Below are positions 33,248 to 41,507 of a stretch of 64,000 bases of DNA, piece after piece. The notes beneath the pieces were generated by a model that saw nothing but the letters and a program-made list of their open reading frames with translations, was not told the origin of the DNA and made no database searches. The stretch spans positions 801,501-865,500 of the forward strand of contig NZ_CP117025.1 of the NCBI RefSeq assembly GCF_028551275.1, read 5' to 3'. The stretch is from Sphingomonas hankookensis (GTDB lineage Bacteria; Pseudomonadota; Alphaproteobacteria; Sphingomonadales; Sphingomonadaceae). Each line of letters begins with the position of its first letter. The first letter of the stretch is position 1. The position numbers were made by a program, and so were the translations under genes.

Positions 33248-36200
33248 ATGACACCGCAAAGCAAGCTCGCCCGCCCCCTGGAAACGCTGCTGGTCGACAG
33301 CGCCCTTCCCGGTGAAATCGAAGGTCTGGACGCCGCGGCCCGTGCCGACGCGGCGCAGTTCGTGGCGGCGACCGCCGCCCACCGTTCGCCCGGCACGGTC
33401 AGCGTCGCGCTGGAAACGCTGACCCGGGGCGAGGCGCGGCGGATGCGCCTTGCGGTCATCAACGACGACATGCCGTTCCTGGTCGATTCGATCGCCAGCA
33501 CGATCGTCGCCCACGACATCGCGATCGACCGCATCCTGCATCCGGTGATCGCCGTCACCCGCGACGCGGCGGGTACGCTGACCGGTCTGGACGGCGAAGG
33601 TCGCCGCGAATCGATGATCTATATCGAGATGGAACGGGCCGAGGCGCGCGTCCGGCACGCGCTGGTCGCCGAGATCGAGCGCAATCTGGAGCATGTCCGC
33701 GCCGCCGTGGCCGATTGGCGCGCGATGCAGGCGGCGATGCAGGCCGATGCCGCGCGGCTGACCGCGAATGCCGATACTGCCGAGGATGCCGCGCTGCTGG
33801 GCTGGTTCGTCGCGGGCAACCTGACGCAGCTGGCGCATGAACGCTGGTCGCGCGACGGGGTGGTGAGCGACCGGCTGGGCCTGTCGCGTGCCCGGCTGGA
33901 GGTGCCGCTGCTCGCCGATGCGTCGCGTCAGCGCGCGATCGAATGGTTCGATGCCGGCAATGTCCAGCCGCTGCTGCTGAAGTCCAACTGCATCTCGACC
34001 GTCCATCGCCGCGCGCCGATCGACCTCGTGCTGGTGCCGATCCGCGAGGGCGACCAGGTGACCGGCGTGTCGATCCATGGGGGGCTGTGGACCAGCGCCG
34101 CGTTGCAGGCCGATCCCGCCGAGGTGCCGGTGCTGCGCCGTAATCTGGCCGAGCTGCGGGCCAAGTTCGGCTTCGACCCGTCGGGCCATGCCGGCAAGGC
34201 GCTGAACCACGCCATTTCGACGCTGCCCCACGACCTGACCACCGCGTTCAATCCCGAATCGCTCGAACAGCTGGCGCTGACCGCCATGTCGGTTGCGGAT
34301 CGTCCGCGTTCGCGGCTGGTGCTGATCAAGTCGGCGCTGGGGCGGCATCTGTTCGCCTTTGTCTGGCTGGGTCGCGACGACGTGACGACACAGCGTCGCC
34401 TGTCGATCGGCGACATGCTGGCGCAGGCGGCGAACGCGTCGATCCTCAACTGGTCGATCGCGATGGAGGATGGCGAGGCGGCGCTGATCCGCTACGTCCT
34501 CGACCTCAGGCAGGACGGGCGGATGCCCGATACCGCCGATCTCGACCGGCGGATCGAACGCATGGTACGCGGCTGGCGCCCGGCGGTCGAGGGGGCGCTG
34601 AGCGAAATGGTGCCCGAAGGAGCGACCCGGATGGCGCTGCGCTTCGCCAATGCCTTTCCGGCCAATTATCGCAATTCGAACCTGCCCGACGAAGCGGCCC
34701 GCGATATCGTGCGCGTCGCGGCGCTGACCGACGCCACGTCGCGCTCGGTTCGCATCCTGTCGGCGCCGGGCGAGCGGATGCGGATCAAGGTGTATCGCCG
34801 CGGCGGCGCGCTGCCGTTGTCGGATGCGGTGCCGGTGTTCGAAAATTTTGGCTTCCGCGTGATCGAGGAATTGCCGACCCGGCTGGAGGATGAGGAGAAG
34901 AGCTTCATCCATGACTTCGAGGTCGAGGTGGCGTCGGGCGCCGCGCCGAAATTCGACGTGGCGGTGGTCGAGCGAGCGATCGAGGCGGTGCTGGAAAACC
35001 GTGCCGAAAACGACGCGTTCAACCGGCTGACGGTCGAGGCAGGAATCGCGCCGGCCGCCGTCGTCCTGCTGCGCGCCTGGTTCCGCTATCTGCGCCAGAC
35101 CGGGGTCAGCTACAGCCTTGCCACCGTGGTCGACGCGCTGCGCCGGGCGCCGGGTGTCGCCACCGCGCTGATCGAACGGTTCAATGCCGCGCACGACCCG
35201 TCGCGCAGCGACCGCGAGGCGGGCGTGACCGCTGCCGATACCGCGATCGAGGCGGGGCTGGACGCGGTCTCGGCGATCGACGACGACCGCATCCTGCGCA
35301 GCTATCGCGGGGTCGTCGCCGCGACGCTGCGCACCAACGCCTTTGCGCCCGCCGCCAACGAGGCGCTGGTGTTCAAGCTGGACAGCGCGAAGGTGCCGAA
35401 TCTGCCCAAGCCGCTGCCGTGGCGCGAGGTGTTCGTCTATTCGCCTCGGGTCGAGGGCATCCATCTGCGCGCCGGTCCGGTGGCGCGCGGCGGCCTGCGC
35501 TGGTCGGACCGGCGCGACGATTTCCGCACCGAAATCCTGGGGCTGATGAAGGCGCAGCGCGTCAAGAATGCGGTGATCGTGCCGACCGGGGCCAAGGGCG
35601 GCTTCTACCCCAAGCAGCTGCCCGCGCCGTCGAACCGCGATGCGTGGATCGCGGAAGGGACGGAGAGCTACCGCATCTTCATCCGGTCGCTGCTGTCGAT
35701 CACCGACAATATCGTCGAGGGCAAGGTCGTCCATCCCGATAGCGTCGTCATCCATGACGGCGAAGACCCCTATTTCGTGGTCGCCGCCGACAAGGGAACC
35801 GCGACGTTCAGCGACGTCGCCAATGCCCTCGCGCTGGAGCGGAAGTTCTGGCTGGGCGATGCGTTCGCAAGCGGTGGCAGCGTCGGGTACGACCACAAGG
35901 CGATGGGCATCACCGCCAAGGGCGCGTGGATTTCGGTGCAGCGCCACTTCCTCGAACTGGGCGTCGACGTGCAGACGCAGCCGATCGACGTGATCGGGTG
36001 CGGCGACATGTCGGGCGACGTGTTCGGCAACGGCATGCTGCTGTCGAAGGCGATCCGGCTGAAGGCGGCGTTCGACCATCGCCACATCTTCCTCGACCCC
36101 GCGCCCGACGCGGCGGCGAGCTGGACCGAGCGCGACCGGCTGTTCCAGCTGCCGCGCTCCAGCTGGGCCGATTACGACCCGACGCTGATTTCGGAGGGCG

Positions 36201-37861
36201 GCGGCGTATTCCCGCGTACCGCCAAGACGATCCCGCTGAGCGATGCGGTCCGCGCGATGCTCGGCGTCGCTGAGCGCGAAATGGAGCCGACCGCGCTCAT
36301 TTCCGCGATCCTGCGCGCGCCCGTCGACCTGATCTGGTTCGGCGGCATCGGCACCTATGTGAAGGACCGCAGCGAGAGCCATCTCGACGTCGGCGATCCG
36401 GCCAACGACCGTATCCGCGTCGATGCCCAGACGCTGCGCGCCAAGGCAATCGGCGAGGGCGCGAACCTGGGCGTCACCCAGGCCGCGCGCATCGCGTTCA
36501 GCGCCCATGGCGGGCGGATCAACACCGACTTCATCGACAATTCGGCCGGCGTCGATTGTTCGGACAACGAGGTGAACATCAAGATCGCGCTGAACCGCGA
36601 AGTGATCGAAGGGCGCCTTGCGCAGGACGATCGCAACGCGCTGCTGGCGCGGATGACCGATGACGTCGCGCATCTGGTGCTGGAGGACAACCGGCTCCAG
36701 ACGCTGGCGCTGTCGGTCATGGAGAATGACGGCCCCGTCGCGGTCCCGAGCTATGTCCGCGTGATCGAGATGCTGGAGGCCGCCGGCAAGCTCGACCGCG
36801 TGGTCGAGGGCCTGAGCGCCAACGACGATTATGTCCGCCGTGCGCAGGACGGGCGGGGCCTCACCCGCCCCGAACTGGCGGTACTGCTCGCCAGCGTGAA
36901 GCTGGCCCTGCAGGAGGCGATCGAGCACGCTCCCCTAGCGACCGATCCGGATATGGCAGGCGATCTGCTCGCCGCCTTCCCGAAGGAAATGCAGGAAACC
37001 CGCAAACAGGCGATCCTCGACCACCGTCTGCGCGGGGAAATCGTCGCGACCAAGCTCGCCAACCGCATCGTCAACCGGCTGGGTGTGCTGCACGTCTTCG
37101 AACTGGCGGAGGAAGAGGGCGAGGCGCTGGCCGATATCGCGGCGATGTTCGTCGCCGCCGAACGACTGTTCGACATCGACGCGCTCTACGACCGGATCGA
37201 GGGTGCCGATATTTCGGAGCGGGCGCGCATCGCGCTGCTCGACGAGGTGGCGGTCGGCGTGCGTTCGCAGATCGCCGACCTGCTGCGCGCCTTCCCGGCG
37301 GGCACCACCCCGGCCCATGCCGTCGCGCACCTGCAAAAGGGCGTGGCGAGCCTTGCCGGACAGACCAGCTCGCTGCTCCGCGCCGAGGCGGCACAACAGC
37401 GCGACCGGATCGCCGGCGTGTTGCAGGATGCCGGCGCGCCGCAGGAACTGGCCGGACAGGTCGTGCGGCTGTTCGAACTGGACGGGGCGGTCGGCCTTGC
37501 CGATCTCGGCCGCCGGTTGAAGCTGGACGAGACGCGGCTGACGCTGGCCTTCACCCATCTCGGCTTCGCGCTGGGGCTGGACTGGGCTCAGGCGGTGGCG
37601 GCACGTATCCAGACCGGTGACCCGTGGGAGCGGCTGCTGATCGCCGGCCTGGCGCGCGATTTCCAGCAGCTGCGCTTCGACTTCCTCAATCGCAATGCCG
37701 GCAAGGACCCGCAGGCGGCGGTCGAGAAGTGGCTCGAGGCCAATCGCGACCGCGTCGCGCAATTCGCGGCACTGGTGCATCGTGCGCGGCAGGCCCCGGT
37801 GGCAGGTGCGGCGATGCTCGCACAGATCGCGGGACAGGCGCGGGTGTTGCTGGCGCGGTAG
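33248..37861 (+). CDS. NAD-dependent glutamate dehydrogenase, large type
   Basis: A 1537-residue protein of the large (GDH-180-like) bacterial NAD-glutamate dehydrogenase family, which deaminates glutamate to 2-oxoglutarate. The long N-terminal regulatory region (ACT-like) begins NDDMPFLVDSIAST at about residue 70. The catalytic core has RGGLRWSDRRDDFRTEI (about 750), the Lys-containing PTGAKGGFYPKQLP (about 780), and FGGIGTYVK then GEGANLGVTQAAR of the nucleotide-binding part. The length is normal for the family (~1500-1620). I chose ATG 33248; TTG 33191 extends it by 19 residues. It is a single-gene unit, followed by palindromic repeats. Confidence 0.93.
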   Translation: MTPQSKLARPLETLLVDSALPGEIEGLDAAARADAAQFVAATAAHRSPGTVSVALETLTRGEARRMRLAVINDDMPFLVDSIASTIVAHDIAIDRILHPVIAVTRDAAGTLTGLDGEGRRESMIYIEMERAEARVRHALVAEIERNLEHVRAAVADWRAMQAAMQADAARLTANADTAEDAALLGWFVAGNLTQLAHERWSRDGVVSDRLGLSRARLEVPLLADASRQRAIEWFDAGNVQPLLLKSNCISTVHRRAPIDLVLVPIREGDQVTGVSIHGGLWTSAALQADPAEVPVLRRNLAELRAKFGFDPSGHAGKALNHAISTLPHDLTTAFNPESLEQLALTAMSVADRPRSRLVLIKSALGRHLFAFVWLGRDDVTTQRRLSIGDMLAQAANASILNWSIAMEDGEAALIRYVLDLRQDGRMPDTADLDRRIERMVRGWRPAVEGALSEMVPEGATRMALRFANAFPANYRNSNLPDEAARDIVRVAALTDATSRSVRILSAPGERMRIKVYRRGGALPLSDAVPVFENFGFRVIEELPTRLEDEEKSFIHDFEVEVASGAAPKFDVAVVERAIEAVLENRAENDAFNRLTVEAGIAPAAVVLLRAWFRYLRQTGVSYSLATVVDALRRAPGVATALIERFNAAHDPSRSDREAGVTAADTAIEAGLDAVSAIDDDRILRSYRGVVAATLRTNAFAPAANEALVFKLDSAKVPNLPKPLPWREVFVYSPRVEGIHLRAGPVARGGLRWSDRRDDFRTEILGLMKAQRVKNAVIVPTGAKGGFYPKQLPAPSNRDAWIAEGTESYRIFIRSLLSITDNIVEGKVVHPDSVVIHDGEDPYFVVAADKGTATFSDVANALALERKFWLGDAFASGGSVGYDHKAMGITAKGAWISVQRHFLELGVDVQTQPIDVIGCGDMSGDVFGNGMLLSKAIRLKAAFDHRHIFLDPAPDAAASWTERDRLFQLPRSSWADYDPTLISEGGGVFPRTAKTIPLSDAVRAMLGVAEREMEPTALISAILRAPVDLIWFGGIGTYVKDRSESHLDVGDPANDRIRVDAQTLRAKAIGEGANLGVTQAARIAFSAHGGRINTDFIDNSAGVDCSDNEVNIKIALNREVIEGRLAQDDRNALLARMTDDVAHLVLEDNRLQTLALSVMENDGPVAVPSYVRVIEMLEAAGKLDRVVEGLSANDDYVRRAQDGRGLTRPELAVLLASVKLALQEAIEHAPLATDPDMAGDLLAAFPKEMQETRKQAILDHRLRGEIVATKLANRIVNRLGVLHVFELAEEEGEALADIAAMFVAAERLFDIDALYDRIEGADISERARIALLDEVAVGVRSQIADLLRAFPAGTTPAHAVAHLQKGVASLAGQTSSLLRAEAAQQRDRIAGVLQDAGAPQELAGQVVRLFELDGAVGLADLGRRLKLDETRLTLAFTHLGFALGLDWAQAVAARIQTGDPWERLLIAGLARDFQQLRFDFLNRNAGKDPQAAVEKWLEANRDRVAQFAALVHRARQAPVAGAAMLAQIAGQARVLLAR

Positions 37862-37881
37862 TCGCTCCCCGCTCACGCGAC

Positions 37882-37965
37882 GTATCCCCGCGCAGGCGGG
37901 GACCCAGGGTGAGTGTCGCTGACGTCGGCCATTGGCGCCCTGGACCCCCGCCTGCGCGGGGGTAC
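37882..37965. repeat. Palindromic intergenic repeat (copy A)
   Basis: Arms GTATCCCCGCGCAGGCGGGG (37882-) and CCCCCGCCTGCGCGGGGGTAC (its reverse complement with small changes, ending 37965), each followed by a CCCTGG/CCAGGG stretch, with ~28 bases between. The same pattern recurs at 44367, showing a dispersed REP/BIME-like family. Confidence 0.85.
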
Positions 37966-37990
37966 GGATTGGGCGGCAGGCAAAGCCCCT

Positions 37991-38075
37991 ACGTCACCCC
38001 AGCGCAGGCTGGGGTCTCCTGCGGCGAGGTGCGCGCTTCGTTACCGGGAGATCCCAGCCTGCGCTGGGATGACGT
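37991..38075. repeat. Palindromic intergenic repeat (copy B)
   Basis: Arms ACGTCACCCCAGCGCAGGCT at 37991 and AGCCTGCGCTGGGATGACGT ending 38075, inverted relative to each other, with an inner TCTCCTGCGGC/CCGGGAGAT segment. The right half recurs at 46290-46318. It lies between gdh and the convergent fucosidase gene. Confidence 0.85.
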
Positions 38076-38100
38076 TTGTGGTGAGCAGGCAGGGGCGGCG

Positions 38101-39699
38101 CTACACCAACCCCGCCCCCTCCAGCCGCACCACCGGCAGCATCGCGCCCGCCGGTGCCGGTGGCAGGGTCAGCGTCAGCCCCTCAACCGTCCGCTGCATC
38201 GTCACGCTCCCCCCGCCGAGCAACGTCGCCCGCTCGATCCGCCCCGCCGCGCGCGTGCCCAGCGCCGCGATCGTCGCCGGCCCCTCCGGCCAGCCCAGAA
38301 AGATCGCGTTCAGCCCGCCGCCGCCCGCTGTAAACCGCACGTCGCGCGCGCCCAGCTTGTCGACCTGCCCTTCGTTGAACATCCCGCCGGCCAGGTCGGT
38401 CGGCCCCTGGCCGAACGTCCGCCACGGCCGCGTGCCATAGATCGCCGACCCGTTGACGCGCAGCCAAGCGCCGATCTGGTCGACGATGCGCTCCTCTTCG
38501 CTATCGATCGATCCGTCGCCGCGTACCGGCACCGACAGCAGCAGATTGCCGTTCTTCGACACGATATCGGCCAGCCGCTGCAGCACCGCCCGCGCGGGCA
38601 CATAGGATTTCTCGTCGAAGCGGCGGCGGTTGTAATGCCATTCGCCGATGCAGGTGCAGGTCTGCCACGGCTCTGCGCGCAACCGGTCGGAAAAGCCGCG
38701 CTCGATATCCTCGACCAGTGCCTGGCGCTGGAACGCGGTCAGTTGCTTGGCGGTGAGCACCACGTCGGCACGCCCGGACCGCTTGGCGGCGTGGTTGTAG
38801 AAATGGGCGATCGCCTCCAACCCGACCGGGCCGAACGGCACCCCGAAATCGTCGAAATAGACGAGATCGGGGTCGTAGCGCTCGACCAGCGCCTTCTGCC
38901 GCGCCAGCCAGTTGGCAACGAAGCGTGGATTGGCGGCGGGTGCGAATTCCATCCACCGCCCGCTGGTCGCGCCGGCCCATGCGTCCATCTGCGCCCTGGT
39001 GGTAAAGCCGTCGGGCGCGGCCAGCGTTTCGCCGGTGTACAGCTCCTGCGGGTCCAGCCCGTCCCACCATTTGCCGGCACCGTCCGCCTTGGTCAGCCGC
39101 GCGGCGTCATAACGCTGCCCGGCACGCGGCCCTTCGGGATCGTAATTATACGCGACCTGATACCAGTGCCACGCATGGCTCGCATGGTTGCTCACCCCGA
39201 AGCGCAGCCCTTCCGCCCGCGCCGCGTCGCGCCAGCCGGCGATGATGTCGCGCTTCGGGCCGACGCGGGTGCTGTTCCACGCATGCGGGCTGTCGAACAG
39301 GTCGAAATTGTCGTGGTGGACTGCCATGCCGACGAAATATTTCGCCCCCGCCGCCTTGTAGCGTTTGACCAGCGCCGCCGGGTCCCAACGCTCGGCACGC
39401 CACCTGCCGATAATGTCCATGAAGCCGGTATCGGCGGGATGGCCATAGCGCTGGACATGCAGGTCGTACGGCCCACGCCCCTGTTCGTACATCTGCCGCG
39501 CATACCAGTCGCCGGCCTCGGGCACGCATTGCGGCCCCCAATGCGCCCAGATGCCGAACTTCGCATCGCGGAACCAGTCGGGCACCGCATAGCCATCGGC
39601 GAGCGACGACCAGTTGGGTGCCAGCGGCGCAGCCCGTGCCGCGACCGGCCCGGCGGCGGCAAGGGCGGCGGTGCCGCGCAGGAATTGGCGTCGTTCCAT
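38101..39699 (-). CDS. Alpha-L-fucosidase (GH29), Tat-exported
   Basis: A 532-residue GH29 enzyme that would remove terminal alpha-L-fucose. The N-terminus ERRQFLRGTAALAAAG is a twin-arginine signal. Family motifs are AKFGIWAHWGPQCVPE (about residues 46-61), AKYFVGMAVHHDNFDLF (about 120-136), the nucleophile Asp in DLVYFDDFGVP (about 280) and a beta-rich C-terminal domain. ATG 39699 has GGGAGGG at good spacing; ATG 39705 is too close. It is divergent from the GH35-like/GH31 pair, with a shared promoter region at 39700-39872. Together they fit removal of xyloglucan side chains. Confidence 0.88.
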   Translation of the reverse strand: MERRQFLRGTAALAAAGPVAARAAPLAPNWSSLADGYAVPDWFRDAKFGIWAHWGPQCVPEAGDWYARQMYEQGRGPYDLHVQRYGHPADTGFMDIIGRWRAERWDPAALVKRYKAAGAKYFVGMAVHHDNFDLFDSPHAWNSTRVGPKRDIIAGWRDAARAEGLRFGVSNHASHAWHWYQVAYNYDPEGPRAGQRYDAARLTKADGAGKWWDGLDPQELYTGETLAAPDGFTTRAQMDAWAGATSGRWMEFAPAANPRFVANWLARQKALVERYDPDLVYFDDFGVPFGPVGLEAIAHFYNHAAKRSGRADVVLTAKQLTAFQRQALVEDIERGFSDRLRAEPWQTCTCIGEWHYNRRRFDEKSYVPARAVLQRLADIVSKNGNLLLSVPVRGDGSIDSEEERIVDQIGAWLRVNGSAIYGTRPWRTFGQGPTDLAGGMFNEGQVDKLGARDVRFTAGGGGLNAIFLGWPEGPATIAALGTRAAGRIERATLLGGGSVTMQRTVEGLTLTLPPAPAGAMLPVVRLEGAGLV

Positions 39700-39872
39700 G
39701 GACATCCCTCCCGAATGGCGGCCGGTCGTTCCGGTCCGCGGTCGCCACGCATGATAGTGCTAAGAACCAATTGTATGACATAGATATCGTGGGTAAAGAG
39801 ACGTGACAACGCTGTCGGATATCGGGTCGACCGATCCTCGAAACGGCGACGGGACCAGCGGGAGAGGGCGGT

Positions 39873-41507
39873 ATGGCGGCGTGGCGCAGTTGGGCGATGG
39901 CGGGGGCGGCGCTGGCGATGCTCGCGACGCCGGTCGCCACCGCGAAGCCGGGCGACGCGCCGGTCTTGGTCCGCAAGGACGGCCGCCACGCGCTGCTGGT
40001 CGATGGCAAGCCGTTCCTGATGCTGGGCGTACAGGCCAACAACTCCAGCAACTATCCCGACATGCTGCCGCAGGTGTGGCCGATGGTCGAACGGCTCCAC
40101 GCCAATACGCTGGAGATTCCGGTCGCGTGGGAACAGATCGAACCGGTCGAGGGCCGGTTCGACTTCAGCTATCTCGACGCGCTGCTGCCGCAGGCGCGTG
40201 CACATGGCGTCAAGCTGGTGCTGCTATGGTTCGGCACGTGGAAGAACACCTCGCCGGGCTATGTCCCCGCGTGGGTCAAGACGAACAACGCCCGTTTTCC
40301 GCGGATGCGGACGAAGGAAGGCAAGACCCATTACGCGCTGTCGCCGCATGGGCAGGCGACGTTCGAGGCGGACCGTAAGGCATTCGTCGCGCTGATGCGC
40401 TACCTGCGGGACCACGACCCCGACCATAATGTCATCATGGTCCAGCCGGAGAACGAGACCGGCGTGTACCAGCAGGCGCGCGACTATTCGCCCGAGGCGA
40501 ACCGCCTGTTCGCCGGCAACGTGCCGCCCGAACTGGCAAAGGCGACCGGCAAGTCCGGCAGCTGGACCGCGGTCTATGGCGACAATGCCGAACCCGCGTT
40601 TAACGCCTGGTACACCGCGCGTTACATCGACCGCATCGCCGCGGCGGGGAAGGCGGTGTGGCCGCTGCCGATGTACGTCAACGCCGCGGTCGGCGGTCCC
40701 TTCGCGCCGCAGGGCAAGTCGGGCGGCGCCAGCGGTGGCCCCGATTGGCAGGTGATCGATGTGTGGAAGGCGGCGGCACCGAGCATCGATGCGGTCGCGC
40801 CCGACCTCTATACCCGCAGTGCCAAGGACTATCTGAAGTTCCTTGAGCACTACGCGCGGCCCGACAATGCGCTGCTGGTGCCCGAAACCGGCAACGCCGC
40901 CGACTTCGCGCGCTTCCTGTGGCCGACCATCGGGCGGGGCGGCATCGGCTGGGCGCCGTTCGGCATGGATGCGACCGGCTATTCCAACTATCCGCTGGGC
41001 GCGGTGACGCTGGACGATGCGACGATCGAGGCGTTCGCCAGCAAATACCGGTTCCTGAAACCCATGGCGCGCGGCTGGGCGACGCTGGCGTTCCGGCATC
41101 CCGGCTGGGGAACGGCCAAGGGCGCGCCGGATGCCGAACAGACCAGGGTCATGGGCCGGTGGAGCGTATCGGCCAAATATGGCGAATGGCAGTTCGGGTC
41201 GATGGATTCGCCGTGGCTGAAGGCCGAACCGCCGGCCGCCGCCGCGCAACCGGTCGGCGGCGCGGCCGTGTTGCAACTGGCGCCCGACCAGTTCCTCGTC
41301 ACCGGCACCGATGTCCGCGTGTCGTTCGACGTGGCGGACAAGGCGAAGGGCGACACCGCCATGCTTATCAAGGTCGAGGAAGGGACGCTCGCCGACGACG
41401 GCAGCTTCCGCGCCCGCCGGGTGATGAACGGCGACCAGACCGATTACGGATTGAACTTCACCGCCCAGCCGATGCTGCTGCGCGTGACCATGGGAACGTA
41501 CCGCTGA
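39873..41507 (+). CDS. GH35-like beta-galactosidase with DUF5597 end
   Basis: A 544-residue exported glycoside hydrolase. The signal peptide is AMAGAALAMLATPVATA. A TIM barrel follows with WEQIEPVEGRFDF, the acid/base Glu in QPENETGVYQ (about residue 194) and the probable nucleophile Glu in LLVPETGNA (about 337). The C-terminal ~170 residues match the DUF5597 domain of GH35/GH42-like beta-galactosidases. GAGAGGG precedes the ATG. Its stop overlaps the GH31 start by one base (TGATGA). It would remove beta-galactose from xyloglucan or related side chains; the exact substrate is inferred from the neighbours. Confidence 0.82.
   Translation: MAAWRSWAMAGAALAMLATPVATAKPGDAPVLVRKDGRHALLVDGKPFLMLGVQANNSSNYPDMLPQVWPMVERLHANTLEIPVAWEQIEPVEGRFDFSYLDALLPQARAHGVKLVLLWFGTWKNTSPGYVPAWVKTNNARFPRMRTKEGKTHYALSPHGQATFEADRKAFVALMRYLRDHDPDHNVIMVQPENETGVYQQARDYSPEANRLFAGNVPPELAKATGKSGSWTAVYGDNAEPAFNAWYTARYIDRIAAAGKAVWPLPMYVNAAVGGPFAPQGKSGGASGGPDWQVIDVWKAAAPSIDAVAPDLYTRSAKDYLKFLEHYARPDNALLVPETGNAADFARFLWPTIGRGGIGWAPFGMDATGYSNYPLGAVTLDDATIEAFASKYRFLKPMARGWATLAFRHPGWGTAKGAPDAEQTRVMGRWSVSAKYGEWQFGSMDSPWLKAEPPAAAAQPVGGAAVLQLAPDQFLVTGTDVRVSFDVADKAKGDTAMLIKVEEGTLADDGSFRARRVMNGDQTDYGLNFTAQPMLLRVTMGTYR

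Noticed and set aside
33173..36928. A 1251-codon open frame opposite the NAD-GDH gene
   Set aside because: Antisense shadow in GC-rich DNA; composition is His/Arg/Gln/Asp-rich with no family motif, while the plus strand encodes a clear dehydrogenase.
37624..39783. A 719-codon plus-strand frame opposite the fucosidase
   Set aside because: It begins within gdh, runs through repeats and is antisense to GH29; composition is shadow-like.
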